Assembly (NCBI GenBank): GCA_024232355.1
Contig: JAAEPW010000256.1
Location: 3,033-67,032, forward strand
DNA: 64,000 nucleotides
Direction: 5' to 3'
DNA from: Chloroflexota bacterium
Lineage (GTDB): Bacteria; Chloroflexota; Anaerolineae; B4-G1
The notes under the pieces were generated by a model. The model saw only the letters and a list, made by a program, of their open reading frames with translations, was not told the DNA's origin and made no database searches. Positions 38,234 through 47,091 of the stretch are shown piece by piece; position 1 is the first letter of the stretch; the number at the start of each line of letters is the position of its first letter. A program made the position numbers and the translations under genes.

Positions 38234-39148
38234 CTATTCAGATGATGACCACTCTAAAGAGTGTATCACCGTTCCTGCCTTATTCCGCAGATAAGCCGTG
38301 TCGTTCTGTCCCCAGACTCCATTGTCTCGGCCCCAATACAAGTCAGTCCCTGTACTAATCCCGCTCTTGGTCCACAAGGTAATCGCTTGCCCGGCGCGCA
38401 AGGTATAACCAGCAAGAAAGAGATAGGTATGATCGTTCTCATCACTGAGCGTCCAGTTGGTCATCTCCTGGTCACCGAGACCTTGATTTTCAATCAAGAC
38501 GTATTCATTTTCCAAACCAGGCCCTGCTTCCACGTGAATGATGCGCAGATGTGAGGGGAGTGATGTGGGTGTGGGAGTTTTGGTAGGGGTAGGTGTACTC
38601 GTGCTTGTACTTGTTGATGTAGTTTCCGAGGGAGTCCTGGTTGTTGTGGGGGTGTTTGTTGATGATGGCGGCTTGGGTGTTGGTCTGGGTGTGCGAGTTA
38701 GAGTTGGCGTACCTATTGACGTTGGGGCCGGTGTTGGCGTGGCCAAAGGTGATTGTGGAATTATCGTTGGTGTGACCAAAGGCGACTGGGAGGTGTTGGT
38801 AGGCGTTGCTTCGGGCGAAGCAGAAGCATCTTTGCTTATAGGTGAATTGGTTGGTGCCAGAGTTGGGGTGTGTGATGGATCGGGATGATCGGTAGGAGTA
38901 AGGGAGATGCCGGCCTGCGTTGGCTTGGGTGTGAGAAGGGATACCATACTGGCGAGATGTGGGCTGGCATTGCCCCAGGCGTATGACGAGATCGAACAAC
39001 AGGCACAGACCAAGCAGTACACAAACAAGATGATGGCCTCAAGTTCAAGCAATGAAATGCGCCTGCTTCCGGTTGGAAGGGCGCTTTGTTTGTCAGAGCC
39101 AGATCGGCGCAGACGGGAGGTGGTGTCTCTACGAATCTGTTTTGTCAT
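38234..39148 (-). CDS. Membrane-anchored lamin-tail-domain protein (paralogue)
   Basis: 304 residues with the same plan as its neighbour: a membrane segment (LELEAIILFVYCLVCACCSI), a long Thr/Pro spacer with TPTPT and TPTKTPTPT runs, and a lamin-tail domain at about 190-304 (YVLIENQGLGDQEMTNWTLS, AYLRNKAGTVIHSLEW). The spacer is longer than in the paralogue. It overlaps the small acidic protein gene upstream by 20 bp and so is probably coupled to it. No sortase motif or signal cleavage site is visible, so a signal-anchor orientation is assumed. Confidence 0.8.
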   Translation of the reverse strand: MTKQIRRDTTSRLRRSGSDKQSALPTGSRRISLLELEAIILFVYCLVCACCSISSYAWGNASPHLASMVSLLTPKPTQAGISLTPTDHPDPSHTPTLAPTNSPISKDASASPEATPTNTSQSPLVTPTIIPQSPLATPTPAPTSIGTPTLTRTPRPTPKPPSSTNTPTTTRTPSETTSTSTSTSTPTPTKTPTPTSLPSHLRIIHVEAGPGLENEYVLIENQGLGDQEMTNWTLSDENDHTYLFLAGYTLRAGQAITLWTKSGISTGTDLYWGRDNGVWGQNDTAYLRNKAGTVIHSLEWSSSE

Positions 39149-39407
39149 TTGTGGAGGGATGCTCTTGTTGACTAGTTAGCTTGTCAGCAGCATCAAGAGA
39201 GAGACCTAGTGCCTTGAAGGCGATCTCGGCAATTCCTTCTGGTAGTTCGGGCAGCAATCGGGCAATTTCAGATTCAATCGTCGAGGCGATTCCCTCTCGT
39301 TCCTCTGGTGTGAACTTTTCGCTGCCCTCTAGTGCTTTTAGTGCGCCATGTTTTACTTGTTTTGCTTTTTCAGTTTTCTCCCCGTCCTTGGGGTTGGGAT
39401 CAGACAT
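39129..39407 (-). CDS. Small charged protein of unknown function
   Basis: 92 residues, hydrophilic and charged, without signal peptide or membrane segment. The middle, EREGIASTIESEIARLLPELPEGIAEIAFKALGLSLDAAD, should form two amphipathic helices. I do not recognise a family. The start is well supported by GGAGG 3 nt before the ATG, and the gene overlaps the lamin-tail gene by 20 bp, so it is probably real and heads that operon. Confidence 0.65.
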   Translation of the reverse strand: MSDPNPKDGEKTEKAKQVKHGALKALEGSEKFTPEEREGIASTIESEIARLLPELPEGIAEIAFKALGLSLDAADKLTSQQEHPSTNDKTDS

Positions 39408-39519
39408 ACGCCTCCTTCAAACAAATGGATATTGGATTCCCTCAACAGGATTTTGCATCCGAATTGTACACCGATATGCCAAACGGAGCAAGATATCACA
39501 TTTGTTCAAAGCAGAGCGG

Positions 39520-39693
39520 TTTGGCAGCGTTAGCATCAACCCAACCAGTCCTGTCTACGATCACGGCACCGTGGTCACCCTGCCGGTCACCGCCAACCCT
39601 GACTCTGAGTTTGTTGGGTGGAGTGGTGATGTGATCAGCACGGTCACGCTGACGATGAACGCTGACAATGTCATTACCAATGGGCAACCCTAA
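39520..39693 (+). pseudogene. Relic of an InlB-type beta-repeat surface protein
   Basis: A 57-residue frame reads FGSVSINPTSPVYDHGTVVT, then PVTANPDSEFVGWSGD and TLTMNADNVIT before a stop. This is one divergent InlB/Listeria-Bacteroides beta-repeat, a module found many times in large surface proteins. No start codon or upstream domain belongs to it, so it is a leftover piece of a larger gene. Confidence 0.6.
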
Positions 39694-39959
39694 CTCTTTG
39701 AACATGGTTGCCGGATAGGCATTTCGGTTGCGCCGCCCAGATAGTTCTGGTTATATGATTATTAGTGCGCTGGTCAAACCTAATGCTAGTTCTTGTGATT
39801 ACTGTATCCTGTGGTAAACTATGCCACCAGACAAAATTGCAAACTGTGCAGTAGAGCGAGTTTACTATTCCCATTTTACTCAAGAGGCGGGTAGCAATTT
39901 TGCTCTACCTAGAGGATAATTGCACAGGTCGAAACCGCCTATTGGAGGAATTAGATCAG

Positions 39960-40655
39960 GTGGATGCCAACATCTCACAGTTCAAACAACAGGCCGCCGA
40001 ACGCGCGGTGGAATTCGCTGAATCAGGAATGGTGATGGGGTTGGGCCACGGTAGCACCACGATCTTTGCCTTACGCCGCATCGCCGAGCTACTCGACACC
40101 GGAAAACTTGAAAACATCGTCGGTGTGCCGTGCTCGCTGCACGTCCGAGACCAAGCGCAAAAGCTGGGCATACCGTTATCCACGCTGGACGAGCATCCAG
40201 TTATCGACCTGACCATTGACGGTGCCGACGAGGTAGACCCTCACCTAAACCTGATCAAGGGTGGCGGCGGCGCGCTCCTGCGCGAAAAAATCGTTGCTCA
40301 GGCCAGTCGTCGCGAGATCATTGTGGTGGACGAATCCAAACTCTCGCCCGCTCTGGGTACGCACTGGGCAGTACCAGTCGAGATCATTCCCTTTGGACAA
40401 CGCCCACAAGAGGAATATCTCAAGTCACTTGGTGCGCGTCCGGTCTTGCGCCAGGGCAGTGATGGCACTCTATTCCAAACCGATCAGGGTAACCTGATCC
40501 TGGATTGCGATTTCGGGCCAATCTCGGAACCGGTCCAGCTTGCGACGCAGTTGAACCAACGCGCAGGCATCGTTGAACACGGCTTGTTTCTTGGGTTAGC
40601 AACGGACGTAATCATCGCCAGCGAGCGGGGAATTCGCCATCTGAAGCGTGATTAG
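39960..40655 (+). CDS. rpiA: Ribose-5-phosphate isomerase A
   Basis: A 231-residue enzyme of the non-oxidative pentose phosphate pathway that interconverts ribose 5-phosphate and ribulose 5-phosphate. Family motifs are all present: MVMGLGHGSTT for the phosphate site, LTIDGADEVDPHLNLIKGGGGALLREKI with the catalytic Asp and Glu region, and VDESKLSP. The GTG at 39960 gives the normal family length; GGAGG lies 11 nt upstream. A TTG at 39900 would add 20 residues with no family match. The stop overlaps the convergent nucleotidyltransferase gene by 4 bp. Confidence 0.95.
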   Translation: MDANISQFKQQAAERAVEFAESGMVMGLGHGSTTIFALRRIAELLDTGKLENIVGVPCSLHVRDQAQKLGIPLSTLDEHPVIDLTIDGADEVDPHLNLIKGGGGALLREKIVAQASRREIIVVDESKLSPALGTHWAVPVEIIPFGQRPQEEYLKSLGARPVLRQGSDGTLFQTDQGNLILDCDFGPISEPVQLATQLNQRAGIVEHGLFLGLATDVIIASERGIRHLKRD

Positions 40656-41503
40656 AACGAAAAGGCATCCAAATCAAACCCTTCTTCCAGCAACAACCAA
40701 TCCAGGCCATCGACTAATTCTTCAATCCGCGCAATCAGACTCGAATCCGGCGAGGATGTTGCACGCAACACTCTTTCCATCTGGGTGACCATATCTGGCG
40801 GAACCTTTGCACAACGCTCCGACGCGGTTTTCAACAATCGCTTTTCGCCAGGATTCGGCAGGCGGTTCAACGCAAACAGCACGTCAAAATAGCTCGCTAG
40901 TAACGCTGCCACCCGGTGGTTGACACTCACCAGATCATCTCGCTTGATCGCCTTTTCAATTTGATGCAGATAGGATGGAATCACTCTTCGCAGTACAGGG
41001 TAGTTCTTGGCAATAATCGCCTGCCGGAGAGGTTCAGGGTATGGAACCTCTCTCTTTTCTTTGAGTCTGTGCAACCACCCACTCTTGTCATAGAGAATCA
41101 TCGAGTTGCGAATGGTGTGCCAGAAACAAGTCGAATACCCCACGATGGCCTGGTGTTCCACCAGAACGCGGTCGAGTTGTCCCTCGATCCAAGATGTATC
41201 CCAATAGATGACGTCCACTTCAATACCGGTTTCCGCGTCGTACCACTCGTCGCCCAAGTCCCAGAATTGCAGGTTCAAGTCCGACCGCGTTGCTCCCAAT
41301 TGCTCTACAATGGCGGCTCGGTCGCTCAACGGAATCGTCGCCGTAGTGTAGACGTACAGGTCAATGTCCGAGTCCTTGTCAACTACACCAGTTGATTGCG
41401 AACCTGCCAGCGCGACAGCTTGAACGTTTGGAAATACATTAAACAGTTCAGCAATCTTGCGAGCTAGGCCCAAATGTGGAGAGGTTTGATTATTCAAAGT
41501 CAT
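40652..41503 (-). CDS. Nucleotidyltransferase-domain protein (DUF4037-like)
   Basis: The 283-residue protein has the polymerase-beta-type nucleotidyltransferase motif VALAGSQSTGVVDKDSDIDLY, with the Gly-Ser at 34-35 and the metal-binding Asp46 and Asp48, and a third acidic strand at VDVIYW. The C-terminal half is helical, with YPEPLRQAIIAKNYPVL and RDDLVSVNHRVAAL, like the DUF4037 region. Related proteins transfer nucleotides to small molecules, including aminoglycosides. Substrate unknown. AAAGGA precedes the ATG at 41503. It is the last gene of the efflux and two-component operon, so a resistance role is possible. Confidence 0.78.
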   Translation of the reverse strand: MTLNNQTSPHLGLARKIAELFNVFPNVQAVALAGSQSTGVVDKDSDIDLYVYTTATIPLSDRAAIVEQLGATRSDLNLQFWDLGDEWYDAETGIEVDVIYWDTSWIEGQLDRVLVEHQAIVGYSTCFWHTIRNSMILYDKSGWLHRLKEKREVPYPEPLRQAIIAKNYPVLRRVIPSYLHQIEKAIKRDDLVSVNHRVAALLASYFDVLFALNRLPNPGEKRLLKTASERCAKVPPDMVTQMERVLRATSSPDSSLIARIEELVDGLDWLLLEEGFDLDAFSF

Positions 41504-41519
41504 AATCCTTTCAGTATCG

Positions 41520-42896
41520 TTACACCACAGGCAACGTAAATCGAAATTTTGATCCCTTGCCCGGCACACTCTCCACACTAATTTCGCCTCCGTGCGCTTC
41601 CACGAGATGTTTGGCTATCGCCAATCCCAATCCAGTTCTACCACCGTTCCGTGTACGGGCCTTGTTCCCTCGCCAGAAGCGCTCAAAGACGTAGGGCAAG
41701 TGTTCAGGAGGAATACCGGCCCCTGTGTCGGCTACCATCACTGTCACCACACCCTCACCCGGCTCTGCCGACAGAGTCACACATCCCCCCTCCGGCGTAT
41801 GGCGCAGCGCGTTGGTCAATAGATTGCCCAGCACTTGGGAGATGCGCCGCCGGTCGGCCAAAACCTTGGGCAGTTCAACCGGCAGATCGAGCGCCAGGGT
41901 CACATCCCGGTCGGATGCCTGGGGGCCGAAATTGACATGAGCATCTCGTAACAAGTCGCCTACGTCCATTGGCTGCTTTTCCAGCGTCAACTGGCCCGCC
42001 TCGGTCAGCGCCAACAGCCGCAAATCCTCCACCAGGTGGGTCAACAATTCCACCTCTTCCAGAACCGGCTCCAGGTGCTCGGAGGTGTTGGGGTACACGC
42101 CGTCCAGCACGCCTTCCAGCTTGCCGCGAATCACGCTGAGGGGCGTGCGCAACTCGTGCGCCACATCGGCGGTCAGGTTACGGCGTAATTCATCGGCGCG
42201 GGCCAATTCCTCTGCCATTCGATTAAAGGCGGCGGCCAATTCTCCCATCTCTCCCGGGTAGTGATCGGGCACGCGGACATCGAGGTGACCAGCTGCCACA
42301 GATCGAGTTGCAGCCGTCAAGTTTGACAGGGGACGGCCCATACCACGCGAGAGAAACAAACCCACGAGCAACGTAAATCCCACAACAGCCAATCCAGTGA
42401 ACAAAAAGTTCCGCAGAATACGCGTGGCTATAGATGGGAAAGGTTCCAGCTCCTCCAAACTGCTGAATGGAGGGATAATCAAGAAACCGACCTGTTGGCC
42501 ATCCATAATGATGGGAGTAGCCAAATCCAGTTCCCAGCGATTCAGCGTCTGACCCAGTCGCTCACTATAGCTGGTAGAGACAATCGTACCATCTACCGCA
42601 GCCAAGATGTACTCCACCTGCCAGTCCTGATCCCAAGGCTCCCAGCCAGTTCCAGAAGGATAATTCGCGATCAGGTCATCAACTCCCTCCCAACTGGACT
42701 GTTCATTATAGTAATTGACCAAACGGTCGGCCCAGAGGTGCGTCAGAGCTGGAGGATTGTCACGCATAAAGGATCCCAGTCTGTACACAGCCGTGCGAGC
42801 AGCCAGAGACATGCCGCTGCCGACCAAAAGTGTGGTCAAGGTGAAAGCAATAGTCAATCGCCAAACGAATCGGGGATGGGGTCTTTTTGTATTCAT
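41520..42896 (-). CDS. Membrane sensor histidine kinase of the efflux operon (BaeS-like)
   Basis: 458 residues: a membrane segment at about 12-33, an extracytoplasmic sensor region to about 160, a second segment at about 163-183, HAMP at about 184-238, the phospho-acceptor motif [19 protein letters not shown] (His247), then an ATPase domain with [16 protein letters not shown] and [18 protein letters not shown]. This is a classical orthodox kinase, unlike the multi-GAF proteins elsewhere in the window. It follows its response regulator by 49 bp and probably senses an envelope stress or an effluxed compound. Confidence 0.93.
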   Translation of the reverse strand: MNTKRPHPRFVWRLTIAFTLTTLLVGSGMSLAARTAVYRLGSFMRDNPPALTHLWADRLVNYYNEQSSWEGVDDLIANYPSGTGWEPWDQDWQVEYILAAVDGTIVSTSYSERLGQTLNRWELDLATPIIMDGQQVGFLIIPPFSSLEELEPFPSIATRILRNFLFTGLAVVGFTLLVGLFLSRGMGRPLSNLTAATRSVAAGHLDVRVPDHYPGEMGELAAAFNRMAEELARADELRRNLTADVAHELRTPLSVIRGKLEGVLDGVYPNTSEHLEPVLEEVELLTHLVEDLRLLALTEAGQLTLEKQPMDVGDLLRDAHVNFGPQASDRDVTLALDLPVELPKVLADRRRISQVLGNLLTNALRHTPEGGCVTLSAEPGEGVVTVMVADTGAGIPPEHLPYVFERFWRGNKARTRNGGRTGLGLAIAKHLVEAHGGEISVESVPGKGSKFRFTLPVV

Positions 42897-42945
42897 AATC
42901 AGTTCATATGTGTTCGACAGTAAACGACAACTTGCTTACAACCTA

Positions 42946-43644
42946 TCATGCCCCACTCAACTTGTATCCCACACCATAGACCGTGAGGACGTAACGCGGT
43001 TCGTGAGGATCGACCTCGATCTTGCGCCTCAAATTCTTGATGTGTGAGTCGATGGCCCGGTCGTAACCAGCATAGGCCACGTCGTAAACAAAGTCCATCA
43101 GTTGCGCGCGGGTGAACGGACGGCCGGGGTTGCGGGCCATAACGGCCAGCAGATCAAACTCGGTAGGCGTGAGAATGACCTGTTGTTCGGCGACAGTGGC
43201 ACTGCGATTGGTCAGATCCACCGCCAACTCTCCTATGCGGATGATGCTCGTCGACGGCCCATCGCGCTTGGCACGACGCAACACCGCCCGCACGCGGGCT
43301 ACCACTTCGCGAGGGCTAAAGGGTTTGGTCACATAATCATCGGCCCCCAACTCGAGACCGATGAGCCGGTCTGTCTCTTCGATGCGGGCGGTCAGCATGA
43401 TGATGGGCACATCGGTCAAAGATGGGTCCTGACGTATACTGCGACAGACATCCAACCCATCCATGCCGCCCGGCAGCATCAGGTCGAGGACAATCAGATC
43501 AGGATGCTCGTGCCGGGCGATGGTCAGCGCCGTTTGACCATCGCCAGTGGTGAGCACCCGGTAATCGGCCTGCTTCAAATAGTCGCGGACGACCTCGACA
43601 ATGTGCGGTTCATCGTCCACGACGAGAATTGTTTGGTGAGCCAT
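42946..43644 (-). CDS. OmpR/PhoB-family response regulator
   Basis: 232 residues: a receiver with VVDDEP, Asp54 in VLDLMLPGGMDG, and TKPF, then a winged-helix DNA-binding domain (about 130-230) with LTPTEFDLLAVMARNPGRPFTRAQLMDFVY and RAIDSHIKNLRRKI and YGVGYKL. It is the only DNA-binding response regulator in the window. It sits between the MacB-type permease gene (46-bp gap) and its kinase gene. The four 11-bp direct repeats at 48621-48658, upstream of the operon's first gene, match how this family usually binds, so autoregulation of the efflux operon is a good inference. Confidence 0.94.
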   Translation of the reverse strand: MAHQTILVVDDEPHIVEVVRDYLKQADYRVLTTGDGQTALTIARHEHPDLIVLDLMLPGGMDGLDVCRSIRQDPSLTDVPIIMLTARIEETDRLIGLELGADDYVTKPFSPREVVARVRAVLRRAKRDGPSTSIIRIGELAVDLTNRSATVAEQQVILTPTEFDLLAVMARNPGRPFTRAQLMDFVYDVAYAGYDRAIDSHIKNLRRKIEVDPHEPRYVLTVYGVGYKLSGA

Positions 43645-43689
43645 TTCATTTCCTAGTTTACCATAGATCAGTGAATAGGCACACTGCGC

Positions 43690-44925
43690 CTACTCGTAGC
43701 GCAGCGCCTCGATAGGATTCAGGCCCGCCGCCTGGTTGGCTGGATAGATGCCAAAGAACAAGCCGATGGCAAGTGAAAATCCCACTGCCAAGGCGACCGA
43801 ATCGAGTGTGACCAGCGACTCCATCACGCCCGTCATATCCACCAGTCTTGCCAGGCCCATACCCAGCAGGATACCGAGCAACCCGCCCAGCAGGCTCAAC
43901 ACCACCGCCTCTAGCAAGAACTGGGTCAGGATGTCCGCCTTGCGCGCGCCCACCGCCTTGCGCAGGCCGATCTCTCGCGTCCGCTCTGTTACCGACACGA
44001 GCATAATGTTCATAATGCCGATGCCGCCCACCAGCAGTGAGATACCGGCGATGGCTCCCAGAAAGGTCGTCATAATGCCCGTGATCTCGCTGGTCATGTC
44101 GAGTAAATCGGCCTGGCTCATTACGCGAAAGTTGTCCTCCTCGTCCTCGTCCAGATTGTGCCGGTCTCGCAGCAGCGCCTCAATCTCGCTCGCTGCCGCG
44201 TCCGCTCGATCCTCCGCCACCGCCACCACGTTGATTTGGCTCACGAGCGGCTCCCCCAGCGCATTGCGCCCGTCGAAAATCTTGGTCTGGGCCGTCGTGA
44301 TCGGAACCAGCACGATGTCGTTCGGATCGCTCATCCCGGAACTGCTTTGCTCGGCCAGAACGCCCACCACCGTCAGCGATGCCCGCCCGCCGCCCGGCAT
44401 GGTGACCTTTATCTTTTGGCCCACCGGGTCAAAGCCGCCAAAGAGGTCTTGAGCCGATTGATAGCCCAACACCGCCACGTTGCCCCGCCCCGTCACGTCC
44501 CGCTCCTCGATGAAACGCCCCTTCTCCGGCTCCACCCCGCTGAGGGCATCCTGATACTCGGGCGTCACCCCCGTCACCGAGACGTTGATATTCTCATTTC
44601 CAAAGATGACCTGGGCAATCTGGCCAAACGTCGGAGCGATGACCGACGCATCGGGCACGCGGACCCGGTCGGCGATGGCCTGGGCGTCGGCAAAAGTAAG
44701 CGAGCCGCTGCCGTTGCCGCCAGGCGCCACGAAAATCAGATTGGAGCCAACGTCGTTGATCTGCTGCGTGATAGAAGCCTGCGCCCCCTCGCCGACGGAC
44801 ATCAGCGCAATGACGGCTGCCACGCCGATGATCACCCCCAACATTGTAAGTCCCGAACGCATCTTGTTCGCCGTCAACCCATCGAGTGCCACCCGTAAAT
44901 TTTCCATCAAGTCTACTATTATCAT
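43690..44925 (-). CDS. MacB-type ABC transporter permease
   Basis: 411 residues with the FtsX/MacB plan: an N-terminal membrane segment (SGLTMLGVIIGVAAVIALM), a periplasmic domain of about 230 residues, and three C-terminal membrane segments. The segment LLVGGIGIMNIMLVSVTERTREIGLRKAVGA is the conserved FtsX-family signature. It works with the ATPase encoded 2 bp upstream and the two adaptors to push substrates across the envelope mechanically. AGAGG stands before the ATG at 44925. An internal ATG at 44907 is less likely. Confidence 0.93.
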   Translation of the reverse strand: MIIVDLMENLRVALDGLTANKMRSGLTMLGVIIGVAAVIALMSVGEGAQASITQQINDVGSNLIFVAPGGNGSGSLTFADAQAIADRVRVPDASVIAPTFGQIAQVIFGNENINVSVTGVTPEYQDALSGVEPEKGRFIEERDVTGRGNVAVLGYQSAQDLFGGFDPVGQKIKVTMPGGGRASLTVVGVLAEQSSSGMSDPNDIVLVPITTAQTKIFDGRNALGEPLVSQINVVAVAEDRADAAASEIEALLRDRHNLDEDEEDNFRVMSQADLLDMTSEITGIMTTFLGAIAGISLLVGGIGIMNIMLVSVTERTREIGLRKAVGARKADILTQFLLEAVVLSLLGGLLGILLGMGLARLVDMTGVMESLVTLDSVALAVGFSLAIGLFFGIYPANQAAGLNPIEALRYE

Positions 44926-44927
44926 TT

Positions 44928-45620
44928 TTACCTCTCTGCAATCATTCCATCCCGCAAACGCACGATCCGTCCGGCCTCGGCGCCGATTTCCTCGTCGTGC
45001 GTGACCATCACTATTGTGATTCCGCGCTCATCGTGCAAGTGGTGAAGTATTTCCAACACCTCGCGGCCCGATTTAGAATCCAGGTTGCCGGTCGGCTCGT
45101 CGGCCATGATGATGGGCGGATCATTGACCAGGGCGCGGGCGATAGCCACCCGCTGCTGCTGTCCGCCCGAAAGCTCTGCCGGCAAGTGGTCCATCCGGTC
45201 GGCCAGCCCGACCATCTCTAGCGCTTCTTGCGCCCGCTCTTTGCGCTCGCTCGCCTGTATCCGCGCCCCGTTCCGAAAATACTGCATCGGCAGCATCACC
45301 TGTTTGAGCGCGCTGGTGCGGGCCAACAAGTTAAAGCTCTGAAAGACAAAGCCGATCTGCTGGTTGCGAATGGCCGCCAGTTGATTCTCGTCCATAGCGC
45401 CCACCTCGACGTCGTCCAGGAGATAGGAGCCAGCGGTCGGCGTGTCGAGACAGCCGATGACGTGCATCAGCGTCGACTTGCCGGAACCAGAAGGCCCCAT
45501 AATGGCCGCCCACTTCCCCTGCTCGATAGCCAGCGATACGCCTCGCAGCGCGTGTACCTGCATCTCGCCCATCTGGTACACCTTGGTGATGTTCTCAATC
45601 TCGATTACATTCTTGCCCAT
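44928..45620 (-). CDS. MacB/LolD-type ABC transporter ATPase
   Basis: 230 residues with Walker [10 protein letters not shown], the Q-loop QSFNLL, the signature [15 protein letters not shown], Walker [13 protein letters not shown] and the switch His in VMVTHDEE. The protein matches the LolD/MacB subfamily that energises FtsX-like permeases. It lies 1 bp downstream of the second adaptor gene and 2 bp upstream of the permease gene. The ATPase and permease are separate proteins here, unlike Gram-negative MacB where they are fused. Confidence 0.95.
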   Translation of the reverse strand: MGKNVIEIENITKVYQMGEMQVHALRGVSLAIEQGKWAAIMGPSGSGKSTLMHVIGCLDTPTAGSYLLDDVEVGAMDENQLAAIRNQQIGFVFQSFNLLARTSALKQVMLPMQYFRNGARIQASERKERAQEALEMVGLADRMDHLPAELSGGQQQRVAIARALVNDPPIIMADEPTGNLDSKSGREVLEILHHLHDERGITIVMVTHDEEIGAEAGRIVRLRDGMIAER

Positions 45621-45621
45621 A

Positions 45622-47073
45622 CTAGTTTCCTCCCATAAAGCGCATTGGGCCGCCGCCAGGACCAGGCATCATCCGGTCATCGGAATCCTGTTCCGCCCCG
45701 GCGACTACGACGACCACGTCCCCCTCGGTCAGTTCGCCGGTGACTTGTGCCTCGACAGCGGTCGTGAGGCCCAACGCTACCTGAACCTGCTCGATCTGGC
45801 CCTCGACCAAGCGCTCCACATAAGCTCGCCCGTCCTCAACGTGGACGGCCCGCAGGGGAACGATCAGCGCGTTATCTTGACTGGCGGTGGTGATCGCGAC
45901 ATCGGCCGTCATCCCCGCTCGCACTGACGCCTCGCCCGATGCCAGCCGGACGGTCACCGGATAAAGCACCACTCCAGACGCGGAATTGGCCGTTGGCGCG
46001 ATGTACGTCACCTCTCCAGCCATCTCGACGCCCGGGAAGGCATCCACGCTCACCCGCGCATCCTGCCCAAGCGATACCCAGGCTACGTCTGTCTCATCCA
46101 GATTGATGTCCACCTCCAGGGCTATCAGATCGCTTAACACGAGCACTGCCTGGCCGGGATTCGTCATCTCTCCCACACGGACGTTCAACGCGGTGACAGT
46201 GCCCCCCATCGGAGCCGTCAGCGTGGCCTGCTCCAGTTGCAGACGGACCTGGTCGAGGGTGACCTGCGCCCGGGCAACGGATGCCTCGGCGGCCTGTATC
46301 TCCTGCTCGGCAGCTCCCGCCAGGGTCAAATCGAGTTGCGCCTGGGCCGCGTCCCGTTGTGCTACCACATTCGCCACGTCGGCCTGGGCCGCGCGTACCT
46401 CGGCGGCATCGGCTCCGGCCAACAACACGTCGAGCTGTGTCCGGGCCGCTTCCAACGCCACCTCAGCGGCCCACAGATCGTAACGCGCCTGCTCTTTCTT
46501 GTCCTTGTCGTCCTCGTCAATCGAATCGTACGCCCGCAGAGCCGTCCGATAGTCCATTTCGGCTGTCGCCACCTGTACCTCGCTGGCCGTGATCTCGGCT
46601 TCACTGGGACCGGCGACGATCTGGTCTCGATTGGCAGCCATCGCGCTCACTTGGCCCTCAGACGCGGCCAGATTGGCTTCCTGGGCCGCTATCTCCTCCG
46701 GCAGCGATGGGGCCAACAACTGCGCCAACTGCCCCTTGGCCGCGGCCAACGATGCCTCGGATCGAGCAATTTGCAATGCCAGTTCGTCCGTCTCCAACCG
46801 GATCAACGACTGCCCGGCCTCGACCAACTGCCCCTCATCCACCAGAATCTCGACCACCTGGCCGCCCGTCAACAAGGCCAACGACACCTCGGCCCTGGGA
46901 GTCAGGCTGCCAGTCCCCTCAACCACCACCGCCAGCGTGTCCTTGCGAACGGTGGCAGTCTCCATCGCTGCCTGCGCGCCGGGCGACGGCCCTTGCCCCG
47001 AGGCAAATTGCCAACCGCCAACCCCCACTACTAGCAGAACGACCCCAATCAGAATCCACCATTTCTTGCTCAT
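45622..47073 (-). CDS. HlyD/MacA-type efflux adaptor (second of two)
   Basis: 483 residues: an N-terminal membrane anchor (KKWWILIGVVLLVVGVGGW), a barrel-sandwich (biotinyl-lipoyl) half-motif (GTGSLTPRAEVSLALLTGGQ), a long alpha-hairpin of about 200 residues full of AxxxA repeats, the second half-motif (LTAPMGGTVTALNV), and beta-barrel and membrane-proximal domains. Adaptors of this kind link ABC exporters to the cell surface. It is a paralogue of the next gene upstream. GGGAG lies 7 nt before the ATG at 47073, favoured over an ATG at 47091. Confidence 0.92.
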   Translation of the reverse strand: MSKKWWILIGVVLLVVGVGGWQFASGQGPSPGAQAAMETATVRKDTLAVVVEGTGSLTPRAEVSLALLTGGQVVEILVDEGQLVEAGQSLIRLETDELALQIARSEASLAAAKGQLAQLLAPSLPEEIAAQEANLAASEGQVSAMAANRDQIVAGPSEAEITASEVQVATAEMDYRTALRAYDSIDEDDKDKKEQARYDLWAAEVALEAARTQLDVLLAGADAAEVRAAQADVANVVAQRDAAQAQLDLTLAGAAEQEIQAAEASVARAQVTLDQVRLQLEQATLTAPMGGTVTALNVRVGEMTNPGQAVLVLSDLIALEVDINLDETDVAWVSLGQDARVSVDAFPGVEMAGEVTYIAPTANSASGVVLYPVTVRLASGEASVRAGMTADVAITTASQDNALIVPLRAVHVEDGRAYVERLVEGQIEQVQVALGLTTAVEAQVTGELTEGDVVVVVAGAEQDSDDRMMPGPGGGPMRFMGGN

Positions 47074-47091
47074 TTGTTGTCTCCCTTTCAT

